The notes under the pieces were generated by a model. The model was not told the DNA's origin. It made no database searches and saw only the letters and a program-made list of their open reading frames with translations. Both the position numbers and the translations under genes were made by a program. From positions 4,650,001 through 4,714,000 of the forward strand of contig NZ_CP042266.1 in NCBI RefSeq assembly GCF_007856155.1: DNA of 64,000 nt, given 5' to 3'. Of this stretch, positions 19,675 to 27,793 are shown in pieces. Numbering within the stretch: position 1 is the first letter of the stretch; each line of letters begins with the position of its first letter. This stretch comes from Streptomyces qinzhouensis. Its GTDB lineage: Bacteria; Actinomycetota; Actinomycetes; Streptomycetales; Streptomycetaceae.

Positions 19675-19710
19675 ACCGCCCCCACTGCGGGAAAGGCGGT
19701 GGGGGCGGCT
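19675..19710 (-). terminator. Terminator of the kor operon
   Basis: CCGCCCCCAC at 19678-19687 pairs with GTGGGGGCGG at 19699-19708, extended by GC pairs inside the loop, about 40 bases past the korB stop. Confidence 0.8.
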
Positions 19711-19749
19711 CCTTCGGACCGAGTGGGCCCGGCGGGCTGTCGGAGCGGG

Positions 19750-20835
19750 TCAGCCGACGACGGTCCAGGTGTCGTTGCCCGCGAGCAGCGAGGCCAGATC
19801 GCCCTTGCCCTGCTGCTCGACGGCCCGGTCGAGCTGGTCCGCCATCAGCGTGTCGTACACCGGCCGCCGGACCGAGCGCAGCACACCGATCGGGGTGTGG
19901 TGGAGGGTGTCCGCGTCCGCCAGCCGGGAGAGCGCGAAGGCGGTGGTCGGAGAGGCGCTGTGGGCATCGTGGACCAGGATCCGGGACTCGTTCTCCGGGG
20001 TGACCTCGACGACTTCCAGATCGCCCGTCGCCGGGTCCCGGACGACGCCCTTGGCGCCTTCGGCACCGAAGCGGATCGGCTCTCCGTGCTCCAGCCGGAT
20101 CACCGCCTCCTCGGCCTGCTGCTTGTCCTTGAGGACCTCGAAGGCGCCGTCGTTGAAGATATTGCAGTTCTGGTAGATCTCGACCAGGGCCGTGCCCTCG
20201 TGGTCGGCGGCGGCACGCAGCACCGAGGTGAGGTGCTTGCGGTCGGAGTCGACCGTCCGCGCGACGAAGGTGGCCTCCGCGCCCAGCGCCAGCGACACCG
20301 GGTTGAAGGGGGCGTCCAGAGAGCCCATCGGGGTCGACTTGGTGATCTTGCCGACCTCGGAGGTGGGGCTGTACTGGCCCTTGGTCAGACCGTAGATCCG
20401 GTTGTTGAACAGCAGGATCTTCAGATTGACGTTCCGCCGGAGGGCGTGGATGAGGTGGTTGCCGCCGATGGAGAGCGCATCGCCGTCGCCGGTGACCACC
20501 CAGACGCTCAGATCGCGCCGGGACGAGGAGAGCCCGGTCGCGATGGACGGCGCCCGGCCGTGGATGGAGTGCATCCCGTAGGTGTTCATGTAGTACGGGA
20601 AACGGGAGGAGCAGCCGATCCCGGAGATGAAGACGATGTTCTCCTTGGCCAGGCCGAGTTCGGGCATGAAGCCCTGGACGGCCGCCAGGATCGCGTAGTC
20701 ACCGCAGCCGGGGCACCAGCGGACCTCCTGGTCCGACTTGAAGTCCTTCATGGACTGCTTGGCCTCGGCCTTGGGCACCAGGGAGAGCAGACCGGAACCG
20801 GCGCCGGTCCCGGGATGCGCGGCGGTCTCAGTCAT
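19750..20835 (-). CDS. korB: 2-oxoacid:ferredoxin oxidoreductase beta subunit
   Basis: The 361-residue protein binds thiamine diphosphate: VRWCPGCGDYAILAAVQ near residue 40, then VTGDGDALSIGGNHLIHALRRN and FNNRIYGLTKGQYSPTS, the GDG-N motif with the family's GxTxGQxSPT block. With korA it oxidises 2-oxoglutarate (or another 2-oxoacid) to the acyl-CoA while reducing ferredoxin. The gene overlaps korA by 8 bases (korA stop at 20828, korB ATG at 20835). The length is typical of the actinobacterial type. Confidence 0.95.
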   Translation of the reverse strand: MTETAAHPGTGAGSGLLSLVPKAEAKQSMKDFKSDQEVRWCPGCGDYAILAAVQGFMPELGLAKENIVFISGIGCSSRFPYYMNTYGMHSIHGRAPSIATGLSSSRRDLSVWVVTGDGDALSIGGNHLIHALRRNVNLKILLFNNRIYGLTKGQYSPTSEVGKITKSTPMGSLDAPFNPVSLALGAEATFVARTVDSDRKHLTSVLRAAADHEGTALVEIYQNCNIFNDGAFEVLKDKQQAEEAVIRLEHGEPIRFGAEGAKGVVRDPATGDLEVVEVTPENESRILVHDAHSASPTTAFALSRLADADTLHHTPIGVLRSVRRPVYDTLMADQLDRAVEQQGKGDLASLLAGNDTWTVVG

Positions 20836-22837
20836 CGATGGCCTCCTTGAGGACCGTGGCCAGTTGCTCGGCCTTGAACGGCATGCCGTTGACCTGGTTG
20901 AAACTGTGCGCGTCGACCAGATACTTCGCCCGGATCAAGGTGGCGAGCTGGCCCAGGTTCATCTCCGGTACCACTACCTTGCGGTAACGCCCGAGCACCT
21001 CGCCCAGGTTCCCCGGGAAGGGGTTGAGATGGCGCAGATGGGCCTGGGCGATCGGCACGCCCGCGGCCCGCAGCCGGCGGACCGCGGCGGTGATCGGGCC
21101 GTAGGTCGAGCCCCAGCCGAGCACCAGAGTGGTCGCGCCGTCCGGGTCGTCGACCTCCAGGTCGGGCACGGCGATTCCGTCGATCTTGGCCTGGCGGGTG
21201 CGGACCATGAAGTCGTGGTTGGCCGGGTCGTACGAGATATTGCCCGTGCCGTCCTGCTTCTCGATTCCGCCGATGCGGTGTTCGAGGCCGGGGGTGCCGG
21301 GCACGGCCCAGGGCCGGGCCAGCGTCTCGGGGTCGCGCTTGTAGGGCCAGAAGACCTCGGTGCCGTCGGCCAGTTCGTGGTTGGGGCCGGTGGCGAAGCG
21401 GACCCGCAGATCGGGCAGCTCGTCCGGCTCCGGGATCCGCCACGGCTCGGAGCCGTTGGCCAGATAGCCGTCCGAGAGCAGGAAGACCGGGGTCCGGTAG
21501 GCGAGGGCGATCCGGGCGGCGTCGATGGCCGCGTCGAAGCAGTCGGCGGGGGTGCGGGGGGCGACGATGGGCACCGGCGCCTCGCCGTTCCGTCCGTACA
21601 TCGCCTGGAGCAGATCCGCCTGCTCGGTCTTGGTGGGCAGACCGGTGGAGGGCCCGCCGCGCTGGATGTCCACGATCAGCAGCGGCAGCTCCAGGGAGAC
21701 CGCGAGGCCGATGGTCTCGGACTTCAGCGCCACTCCGGGGCCGGAGGTCGTGGTCACCGCGAGCGACCCGCCGAAGGCGGCACCGAGCGCCGCGCCGATC
21801 CCGGCGATCTCGTCCTCGGCCTGGAACGTCCGCACGCCGAAGTTCTTGTGCCGGGACAGCTCATGGAGGATGTCGGAGGCCGGAGTGATCGGGTACGAGC
21901 CCAGATACAGCGGCAGATCCGCCTGCCGGGCGGCGGCGATCAGCCCGTACGAGAGGGCGAGGTTGCCGGAGATATTCCGGTAGGTGCCGGTGGGGAAGGC
22001 CTTGGTGGCGGGCGCCACCTCGTAGGAGACGGCGAAGTCCTCCGTCGTCTCGCCGAAGTTCCAGCCGGCCCGGAAGGCGGCGATATTCGCCTCGGCGATT
22101 TGCGGCTTCTTGGCGAACTTGGTCCGCAGGAAGCTCTCCGTGCCCTCGGTGGGGCGGTGGTACATCCAGCTCAGCAGCCCGAGCGCGAACATGTTCTTGC
22201 TGCGCTCGGCCTCCTTGCGGGAGAGCCCGAAGTCCTTCAGCGCCTCGATGGTCAGCGTCGTCAGCGGCACCGGGTGGACGTTGTAGGCGTCGAGGGAGCC
22301 GTCCTCCAGCGGGGAGGCGTCCCAGCCGACCTTGGCCATCGCCCGCTTCGCGAACTCGTCCGTATTGACGATGATCTCGCCACCGCGCGGTACATCGGCG
22401 AGGTTCGCCTTGAGCGCGGCCGGGTTCATCGCGACCAGCACATTGGGCGCGTCGCCCGGGGTCAGGATGTCGTGGTCGGCGAAGTGGAGCTGGAAGCTGG
22501 AGACGCCGGGCAGGGTTCCGGCAGGGGCGCGGATCTCGGCCGGGAAGTTCGGCAGCGTGGAGAGGTCGTTGCCGAAGGAAGCGGTCTCGGAGGTGAAACG
22601 GTCTCCGGTGAGCTGCATACCGTCACCGGAGTCGCCGGCGAACCGGATGATCACCCGGTCCAGCTTGCGGACCTCCTTCACCGGCGGCGCCGCGCCTTCA
22701 CCGGCGTCCGGCACGGAGCCGGCCTCGGCCCCGGAGGCGCGCGGTCCACCGACAACCGCCTCGGTGGCGTCGCCGGTCCCGCTGACCCCGTCGGCCTCGT
22801 CGGCATGCTCGGCTGGGCTACTGACCTGGCTGGTCAC
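20828..22837 (-). CDS. korA: 2-oxoacid:ferredoxin oxidoreductase alpha subunit (gamma-alpha fusion)
   Basis: The 669-residue protein joins a gamma domain (RVIIRFAGDSGDGMQLTGDR at about 62-81, NFPAEIRAPAGTLPGVSSFQ) to the alpha pyrophosphate-binding domains (YPITPASDILHELS, AEDEIAGIGAALGAAFGG, TTSGPGVALKSETIGLA, QRGGPSTGLPTKTEQADL). A Ser/Ala/Glu-rich stretch of about 55 residues precedes the gamma domain. The GTG at 22837 is chosen since GGGAGG lies 9 bases upstream; an in-frame ATG at 22984 would add 49 residues but lacks such a site. Forms a heterotetramer with KorB. Confidence 0.93.
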   Translation of the reverse strand: MTSQVSSPAEHADEADGVSGTGDATEAVVGGPRASGAEAGSVPDAGEGAAPPVKEVRKLDRVIIRFAGDSGDGMQLTGDRFTSETASFGNDLSTLPNFPAEIRAPAGTLPGVSSFQLHFADHDILTPGDAPNVLVAMNPAALKANLADVPRGGEIIVNTDEFAKRAMAKVGWDASPLEDGSLDAYNVHPVPLTTLTIEALKDFGLSRKEAERSKNMFALGLLSWMYHRPTEGTESFLRTKFAKKPQIAEANIAAFRAGWNFGETTEDFAVSYEVAPATKAFPTGTYRNISGNLALSYGLIAAARQADLPLYLGSYPITPASDILHELSRHKNFGVRTFQAEDEIAGIGAALGAAFGGSLAVTTTSGPGVALKSETIGLAVSLELPLLIVDIQRGGPSTGLPTKTEQADLLQAMYGRNGEAPVPIVAPRTPADCFDAAIDAARIALAYRTPVFLLSDGYLANGSEPWRIPEPDELPDLRVRFATGPNHELADGTEVFWPYKRDPETLARPWAVPGTPGLEHRIGGIEKQDGTGNISYDPANHDFMVRTRQAKIDGIAVPDLEVDDPDGATTLVLGWGSTYGPITAAVRRLRAAGVPIAQAHLRHLNPFPGNLGEVLGRYRKVVVPEMNLGQLATLIRAKYLVDAHSFNQVNGMPFKAEQLATVLKEAIDD

Positions 22838-23086
22838 TGAACTGGACCTCCCTTGAGGCGGCTGCTGGGCCGGCCGTCCCACTGGCCGTTCCACGTGCAA
22901 CCCTACGTCGGTAAGGGTCACCTTCCCCGTGCCGCTCATATGCTGGACTGGAATGTGAGACGCCCTTTTGTCCTGGTCTGTCATACTTCACCCCGCCTCG
23001 GGGATTCATCCGGCGGGACACTCCCGGCTCGTACTTTGGTAGTAGGACCCGTCCTGCCGTCCGGCATCTGACGAGCCCTCAGTCCG

Positions 23087-23764
23087 CTAGGAGTTGAGAT
23101 AGGTGAGCACGGCCAGCACCCGGCGGTGATCCCCGTCACTGGGGGAGAGCCCGAGCTTCTGGAAGATGTTGCTCACATGCTTCTCGACCGCACCCTCACT
23201 CACCACCAGCTGCTTCGCGATCGCCGAATTCGTCCGCCCCTCGGCCATCAGACCGAGGACCTCCCGCTCCCGCGGCGTCAGTCTGACCAGTACGTCCTGC
23301 TTACGGCTGCGGCCCAGCAGCTGGGCCACGACCTCGGGGTCCAGTGCCGTGCCCCCGCCGGCCACCCGCACCACCGCGTCCACGAACTCGCGGACCTCGG
23401 CGACCCGGTCCTTCAGCAGATAGCCCACGCCCCGGCTGCTGCCCGCCAGCAGCTCCGTGGCGTACCGCTCCTCCACGTACTGGGAGAGGACCAGGACACC
23501 TATCCCCGGATGGTCCCGGCGCAGCTGGACCGCCGCGCGGACCCCCTCGTCCGTATGGGTCGGCGGCATCCGGACATCGGCCACCACCACGTCCGGCAGC
23601 GTCCCCGCAGCGGCCAGCTCACCCACCGTCTTCACCAGCGCGTCACCGTCGCCCACCCCGGCGACCACATCATGACCGCGATCGGTCAGCAGCCTCGTCA
23701 GCCCTTCGCGGAGCAGCACCGAATCCTCGGCGATGACCACCCGCACCCTGTTGTCGTCCACCAC
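23087..23764 (-). CDS. NarL/LuxR-family response regulator
   Basis: The 225-residue protein has a receiver domain (VVIAEDSVLLREGL at the N-terminus, phosphoacceptor Asp63 in VVVADVRMPP, Lys in YLLKDRV) and a LuxR-type helix-turn-helix (RLTPREREVLGLMAEGRTNSAIAKQLVVSEGAVEKHVSNIFQKLGL). It is the only regulator near two sensor kinases transcribed the same way, so it is likely their shared partner. The start is ambiguous among GTGs at 23779, 23764 and 23761; 23764 has GGGGAACGGGG upstream. GTGGATAAC, resembling a motif found upstream of both kinases, lies about 90 bases before the start. Confidence 0.93.
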   Translation of the reverse strand: MVDDNRVRVVIAEDSVLLREGLTRLLTDRGHDVVAGVGDGDALVKTVGELAAAGTLPDVVVADVRMPPTHTDEGVRAAVQLRRDHPGIGVLVLSQYVEERYATELLAGSSRGVGYLLKDRVAEVREFVDAVVRVAGGGTALDPEVVAQLLGRSRKQDVLVRLTPREREVLGLMAEGRTNSAIAKQLVVSEGAVEKHVSNIFQKLGLSPSDGDHRRVLAVLTYLNS

Positions 23765-23850
23765 AGCCCCGTTCCCCACGTTCGATCCGTCCCGGCCCGT
23801 CTGCTTGCGACCACCAGCATCCCAGTATCGGGACGGGCCCGGGAAAGCCT

Positions 23851-23863
23851 GTGGATAACTCAC
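23851..23863. promoter_or_regulatory. Partial GTGGGGATAACCCC-like site
   Basis: GTGGATAACTCAC lies about 87 bases upstream of the regulator start. It shares the GTGG-ATAAC core with sites upstream of both kinases, but one arm is incomplete. Confidence 0.35.
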
Positions 23864-23933
23864 CGGCTCAGGGGGAGACCAGGGTCGGCGGCCCATGAAA
23901 TAGGGGTCGCGGGAGGGGTAGCCGGGAGCGAGG

Positions 23934-24005
23934 GCGCGACCGTACGGAAACAGCAAGTGCCGTACGAGGTCGCGACCGTACCGAAACAGGCGAGTGCTGT
24001 ACGGG
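23934..24005. repeat. Two 35-base direct repeats
   Basis: The repeats begin GCGCGACCGTACGGAAACAG (23934) and TCGCGACCGTACCGAAACAG (23970), each continuing into AGTGC(C/T)GTACG. Each unit contains CGTAC and GTACG as an inverted pair. They lie upstream of the regulator gene and may be tandem protein-binding sites. Confidence 0.7.
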
Positions 24006-24009
24006 AACG

Positions 24010-24054
24010 AGCCGGTGCACCCCCCGCGCGACGGCCGCAGGGGGTGCACCGGCT
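24010..24054 (-). terminator. Strong hairpin after sensor kinase 1
   Basis: A perfect 15-bp stem (AGCCGGTGCACCCCC at 24010-24024 with its complement at 24040-24054) and a 15-base loop lie 105 bases past the kinase 1 stop. Confidence 0.8.
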
Positions 24055-24158
24055 GTTCCGGACCGACCGGGCCGGAGCGGGCGCCGGGGCCGGGTGTCAC
24101 TCATGCCGTGGCCGGGTGTGGGCCCCTGTGGTGCCGGGGTCCGCCCGGAGGCCAGTCG

Positions 24159-25490
24159 TCAGCCTCGCCAGGGAAGCTCCGCGATCACCGTGGTCGGTCC
24201 GCCGGCGGGGGAGTCGACCGCGAGGACGCCGTCCACCGAGTCCAGCCGCTCGGCCAGCCCCGCGAGCCCGCTGCCCGCGGTCACATCGGCACCGCCCTGC
24301 CCGTCGTCGCCGACCTGAATCATGAGCCGGCTCTCCGACCGCCACACCTCGACGCTCGCCCTGCGGGCCCGGGAGTGCTTGCTGACGTTCTGCAGGAGCT
24401 CCGAGACGGTGAAGTAGGCGATGCCTTCGATCGCCGCGGCCGGCCGGGACGCCAGATCCACATCCACGGACACCGGGACGGTGCAGCGGGAGGCGACGGC
24501 GGAGAGTGCCGCGTCGAGTCCGCGATCGGTGAGGACGGCGGGGTGGATGCCGCGGGCCAGGTCACGCAGTTCCTGAAGGGCTATCTTGACTTCGCCGTGG
24601 GCCTCGTCGACCATCGCCGCCGCGGCGTCCGGGTCCTCCAGAAGCTTCTCCTTCGCCAGCCCCAGGTCCATGGCGAGGGCCACCAGCCGGGCCTGGGCGC
24701 CGTCGTGGAGATCGCGCTCGATGCGACGCAGGTCGGCCGCGGCGGTGTCGACCACGATCCCCCGGTCCGACTCCAGCTCGACCACCCGCTCCGCCAGCTT
24801 CGACGGGCCCAGCAGCCCCGAGACCATGATCCGGTCCACATAGGCGAAGCCCCGGATCAGCCAGGCCGAGACCAGCACCGTCCCCAGACCGGCCACGGAG
24901 GTGGCACCGATCTCGAACGGCGTGTCCAGGAAGAGCTCGGTGTCCTTGCCGTCGCCGTAGAGCATGATGCCCGGCTGGTCCCAGTACGTCGGGAACAGCC
25001 ACTGCCACAACGGGTACAGCAGCAGCGACCAGCCCACTGTCCATGCCGTCAGCACCGTGGTGAAGGCGGTGACGGCCCAGGGGAAGTGGAGCAGGGAGTA
25101 GAGCAGGTGCCGCCACGACACCCCGCTCTTGAGCACCGCCCCGATCCACGACATCAGCCCATTGGTCCGGGGCCGCAGGGGCTCCGGCGAGTCCACGTCG
25201 ATGTCCAGCAGCAGCCGGGCCCGGCTCCGCTCCAGCGCCCCGAAGGCCCGGCAGCCCGCGAGACCCGCCGCCAGGACGGGCACCCCTATGAAGGTGACCA
25301 GCAGCCCGGCGCTCAGCGAGACCGTCGTCACCGCGAAAGTGAAGAAGATGATGCTGATCGGCAGATTCAGCATCAAGTACCAGAACTCGCGCCACGTCCG
25401 CCCCTCGAACGGCGCGCGCAGCGCCGACGGCACGATACGACGGCGCTCGACATAGCCTTCGTACCGCTGCGTTCGGTGTTCCGTTGCCAT
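24159..25490 (-). CDS. Two-component sensor histidine kinase 1 (HisKA_3 type)
   Basis: The 443-residue membrane kinase has a cytoplasmic N-terminus, a first helix pair (FWYLMLNLPISIIFFTFAVTT, LSAGLLVTFIGVPVLAAGLAG), a second membrane block (LLYSLLHFPWAVTAFTTVLTAWTVGW), a HisKA_3 domain with phosphoacceptor His in RIERDLHDGAQARLVALA, and a HATPase (VSELLQNVSKHS N-box, VGDDGQGGA G1-box). The putative sensor domain resembles the 'Sensor' domain seen in NarL-linked Streptomyces kinases. ATG at 25490 starts MATEHRTQRY; the frame stays open upstream but reads as Arg/Gly-rich non-coding sequence. About 100 residues of its core match kinase 2 almost exactly. Confidence 0.93.
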   Translation of the reverse strand: MATEHRTQRYEGYVERRRIVPSALRAPFEGRTWREFWYLMLNLPISIIFFTFAVTTVSLSAGLLVTFIGVPVLAAGLAGCRAFGALERSRARLLLDIDVDSPEPLRPRTNGLMSWIGAVLKSGVSWRHLLYSLLHFPWAVTAFTTVLTAWTVGWSLLLYPLWQWLFPTYWDQPGIMLYGDGKDTELFLDTPFEIGATSVAGLGTVLVSAWLIRGFAYVDRIMVSGLLGPSKLAERVVELESDRGIVVDTAAADLRRIERDLHDGAQARLVALAMDLGLAKEKLLEDPDAAAAMVDEAHGEVKIALQELRDLARGIHPAVLTDRGLDAALSAVASRCTVPVSVDVDLASRPAAAIEGIAYFTVSELLQNVSKHSRARRASVEVWRSESRLMIQVGDDGQGGADVTAGSGLAGLAERLDSVDGVLAVDSPAGGPTTVIAELPWRG

Positions 25491-25797
25491 CGGGTTCGTT
25501 CCTTCTGCGAGGCGGGCTCCGGTCATGTATTCAGGATGCTTCTCCGCGGGCCCTGCCCACCATGGTGTTCGGGGGACTCTTGGAAGGGGGGTTATCCCCA
25601 CCCCCGGAGGGCCACCGACCGGGATACCGGTCCGCCGGGCTGTCGGTCCCGGCCTGCGGGGACACCGACTGCGGGGCCCGGCCACCAACGCCCCCGGGCC
25701 CCGGGGCAACGTACGCACCCCGCAGACTCTCGGGACATCGCCCGTCCGCCTGTGTGCCCACGTCGGCCCCCGCCGCCCCCTGCCTCCGGGGCCGGTC
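25491..25797 (-). other. Intergenic region between the two sensor kinases
   Basis: These 307 bases contain the promoter region of kinase 1 and the 3' flank of kinase 2, with no gene I can support. The notable element is GGGGTTATCCCCAC at 25588-25601, about 100 bases before the kinase 1 start. The rest is GC-rich with several short inverted repeats. Confidence 0.5.
25588..25601. promoter_or_regulatory. Candidate operator upstream of sensor kinase 1
   Basis: GGGGTTATCCCCAC is the reverse complement of GTGGGGATAACCCC, the left 14 bases of the palindrome found upstream of sensor kinase 2. Confidence 0.5.
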
Positions 25798-27198
25798 CTA
25801 CCCCCGCCCGCCCGTCTTCGCCCCGCCTGTCTTCGTCCCACCTGTCTTCGCCCCGCCCACCTGTGATCCGGCCGTCTGTGACCCGGCCGGTATCGCATTC
25901 CGGTCACGCCACGGGATCTCCACCGTCACCGTCGTCGGACCGCCCTCCGGGGACTCCAGGACGAACAGCCCGTCCACCGCCCCCAGCCGTTCGGCGAGCC
26001 CGGCTATGCCCGTCCCCCCGTCCAGCCGGGCACCGCCCTTCCCGTCGTCCGTGACCTGGAGCATCATCCGCCCCTCCACCCGCCACACATCGACCGCCGC
26101 CTGCCGCGCCCGGGAGTGCTTGCTGACGTTCTGCAGAAGCTCCGAGACGGTGAAGTAGGCGATGCCTTCGATCGCCTCCGCGGGCCGCTCCGCAAGGTCG
26201 ACCGAGACCGACACCGGGACGGTGCAGCGGGAGGCGACGGCGGAGAGTGCCGCGTCGAGTCCGCGGTCGGTGAGGACGGCGGGGTGGATGCCGCGGGCCA
26301 GGTCACGCAGTTCCTGGAGGGCGATTTTGACTTCGCCGTGGGCCTCGTCGACCATCGCCGCCGCGGCGTCCGGGTCCTCCAGGAGCTTCTCCTTCGCCAG
26401 CCCCAGCCCCATGGCGAGGGCCACCAGCCGGGCCTGGGCGCCGTCGTGGAGATCGCGCTCGATGCGCCGCAGGTCGGCCGCGGCGGTGTCGACCACGATC
26501 CCCCGGTCCGACTCCAGCTCGGCGATCCGCTGCTCCAGCTCGTCGGAGGGCGAGAGCAGCCCCCGTACCATCACGCGGTCGGCGTTCGCCATGCCACGGG
26601 CGAGATAGCCGAGCGCGGGCCAGAGCAGGAAGACGCCCAGAAACGTGATCGCGAACGTCACCACGCCCCAGGGCAGCCGTACCAGGCAGTACAGCGCCGC
26701 CCGCCAGCCGACCGGATCCTTCAGGGCCGCCCACAGACGCCCGAAGAACCCGTCGTCCGGGTGCGCGCCGCGCAGCGGACTGGGCTCGTCGACCCGTACC
26801 CCCAGCAGACTGCGCGCCCGCGCCCGCTCCGACCTGCCGATCAGCCGTGCCCCGGCCAGCCCCAGCGCCAGCACCGGCAGCCCGATCACCGTCAGGGAGA
26901 GCGTCGCGCCCACGATGATCGTGAACAGCACGTAAAGGAAGTGCAGCAGCGACAGCGGGAAGTTGGCGAGGAGATGGAAGACCTCCTTCCAAGTGTGCGC
27001 GTCATAGGCGAAGCCGGGGGACGGCAGCTGCTCCGGGCCGTCGCCCGGTCCGGACGCGGAACCGGGCCGGGCCCCGCGACCCCACTCGCGGGCGGCCGCG
27101 GCGCGCCCCTTTCCGGGGCGGGACGCGGAATCACCGAAAGGCCCCTGCTCAGGGCCTCCGGCCAGGTCGGATACAAGGTGTCCGGCAGTCATACCCAT
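25798..27198 (-). CDS. Two-component sensor histidine kinase 2 (HisKA_3 type)
   Basis: The 466-residue kinase is a paralogue of kinase 1. An 80-residue Gly/Pro/Arg-rich N-terminus precedes the same membrane arrangement (FHLLANFPLSLLHFLYVLFTIIVGA, TLSLTVIGLPVLALGLAG, VVTFAITFLGVFLLWPALGYLA), HisKA_3 His in RIERDLHDGAQARL and HATPase motifs (ELLQNVSKHS, VTDDGKGGARLDGGTGIAGLAERL). From the coiled region before the His to the middle of the ATPase it is nearly identical to kinase 1, also at DNA level. The tail has three TGG(A/T)K repeats encoded by 15-bp units (25812-25860). Start ATG 27198 or 27192; neither has a strong ribosome site. Confidence 0.92.
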   Translation of the reverse strand: MGMTAGHLVSDLAGGPEQGPFGDSASRPGKGRAAAAREWGRGARPGSASGPGDGPEQLPSPGFAYDAHTWKEVFHLLANFPLSLLHFLYVLFTIIVGATLSLTVIGLPVLALGLAGARLIGRSERARARSLLGVRVDEPSPLRGAHPDDGFFGRLWAALKDPVGWRAALYCLVRLPWGVVTFAITFLGVFLLWPALGYLARGMANADRVMVRGLLSPSDELEQRIAELESDRGIVVDTAAADLRRIERDLHDGAQARLVALAMGLGLAKEKLLEDPDAAAAMVDEAHGEVKIALQELRDLARGIHPAVLTDRGLDAALSAVASRCTVPVSVSVDLAERPAEAIEGIAYFTVSELLQNVSKHSRARQAAVDVWRVEGRMMLQVTDDGKGGARLDGGTGIAGLAERLGAVDGLFVLESPEGGPTTVTVEIPWRDRNAIPAGSQTAGSQVGGAKTGGTKTGGAKTGGRG

Positions 27199-27251
27199 CA
27201 GCCTGCCCGGCCGGGCCGTGCGACGCCATGAGGGTAGGGCGCCGGATCCCG

Positions 27252-27267
27252 GTGGGGATAACCCCAC
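27252..27267. promoter_or_regulatory. Palindrome between sensor kinase 2 and nuoA
   Basis: GTGGGGATAACCCCAC has 6-bp perfect arms around ATAA. It lies about 55 bases upstream of kinase 2 and 116 bases upstream of nuoA, so a protein bound here could affect both. Confidence 0.55.
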
Positions 27268-27308
27268 CTCTGGCCGACGCGACTGCTTACCTTGCTTTTA
27301 ACAGGGCC

Positions 27309-27314
27309 TAGACT
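27309..27314 (+). promoter_or_regulatory. Possible -10 box of the nuo operon
   Basis: TAGACT stands about 70 bases before nuoA. Possible -35 sequences (TTACCT 16 bases upstream) are poor, so the assignment is tentative. Confidence 0.3.
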
Positions 27315-27382
27315 CCCGTGCGTACAGAACGTGGTTTCCGCGTGCATTCCACCGTGGACGAGGTCAGGGAGCGAGGGCAGAG

Positions 27383-27793
27383 GTGCCGGAACCGACCGTG
27401 GCCGGACTCGCGGCGGAGCGCGCCGACGACTACTTCGCCAGTTACTCCGTCGTCGGGCTGCTCGCCCTGATCGGCGTGATCTTCGTGGCCGTCGCCTTCG
27501 GCGCGGGACGCCTGCTGCGGCCCGTCGTCCCGACCCCGGAGAAACTCCTCACCTACGAATGCGGAGTCGACCCGGTCGGCGAGGGCTGGGCCCACACCCA
27601 GGTCCGCTACTACGTCTACGCGTTCCTCTATGTCATCTTCGCGGTCGATTCGATCTTCCTGTTCCCCTGGGCCACGGTCTTCGCCGCGGTGGGGTACGGC
27701 GCGACGACGCTGGTGGAAATGTTCATCTTCCTCGGCTTCCTGGCCGTGGGACTGCTGTACGCATGGAAGAAGGGCGTCCTGACATGGACGTGA
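27383..27793 (+). CDS. nuoA: NADH-quinone oxidoreductase subunit A (second copy type)
   Basis: The 136-residue protein has the three helices of Nuo[25 protein letters not shown], then the conserved loop [40 protein letters not shown], then [24 protein letters not shown]. The loop Cys-Gly-x-Asp (YECGVDP) is intact; this loop lies near the quinone channel of complex I. The GTG start at 27383 opens a 10-gene operon. The stop overlaps nuoB by 10 bases. Confidence 0.93.
   Translation: MPEPTVAGLAAERADDYFASYSVVGLLALIGVIFVAVAFGAGRLLRPVVPTPEKLLTYECGVDPVGEGWAHTQVRYYVYAFLYVIFAVDSIFLFPWATVFAAVGYGATTLVEMFIFLGFLAVGLLYAWKKGVLTWT

Larger units (their letters stand above)
23765..24158 (-). other. Intergenic region between sensor kinase 1 and the response regulator
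   Basis: These 394 bases hold no gene I can support. They contain, in the direction of transcription, the kinase 1 terminator (24010-24054), a pair of 35-base direct repeats (23934-24005) and a GTGGATAACTCAC element (23851-23863). The regulator therefore probably has its own promoter here. Confidence 0.6.

Noticed and set aside
20738..22840. 700-codon rightward open frame opposite korA
   Set aside because: The same antisense artefact; it has no recognisable domain and no ribosome site.
22838..22984. Alternative korA start at the ATG 49 codons upstream
   Set aside because: GGGAGG directly before GTG 22837 is a better ribosome site, and the upstream residues show no conserved domain.
25491..25907. 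Upstream in-frame extension of sensor kinase 1
   Set aside because: The 139 extra codons read as Arg/Gly-rich noise; the ATG at 25490 has a ribosome-like site and starts the family-like N-terminus.
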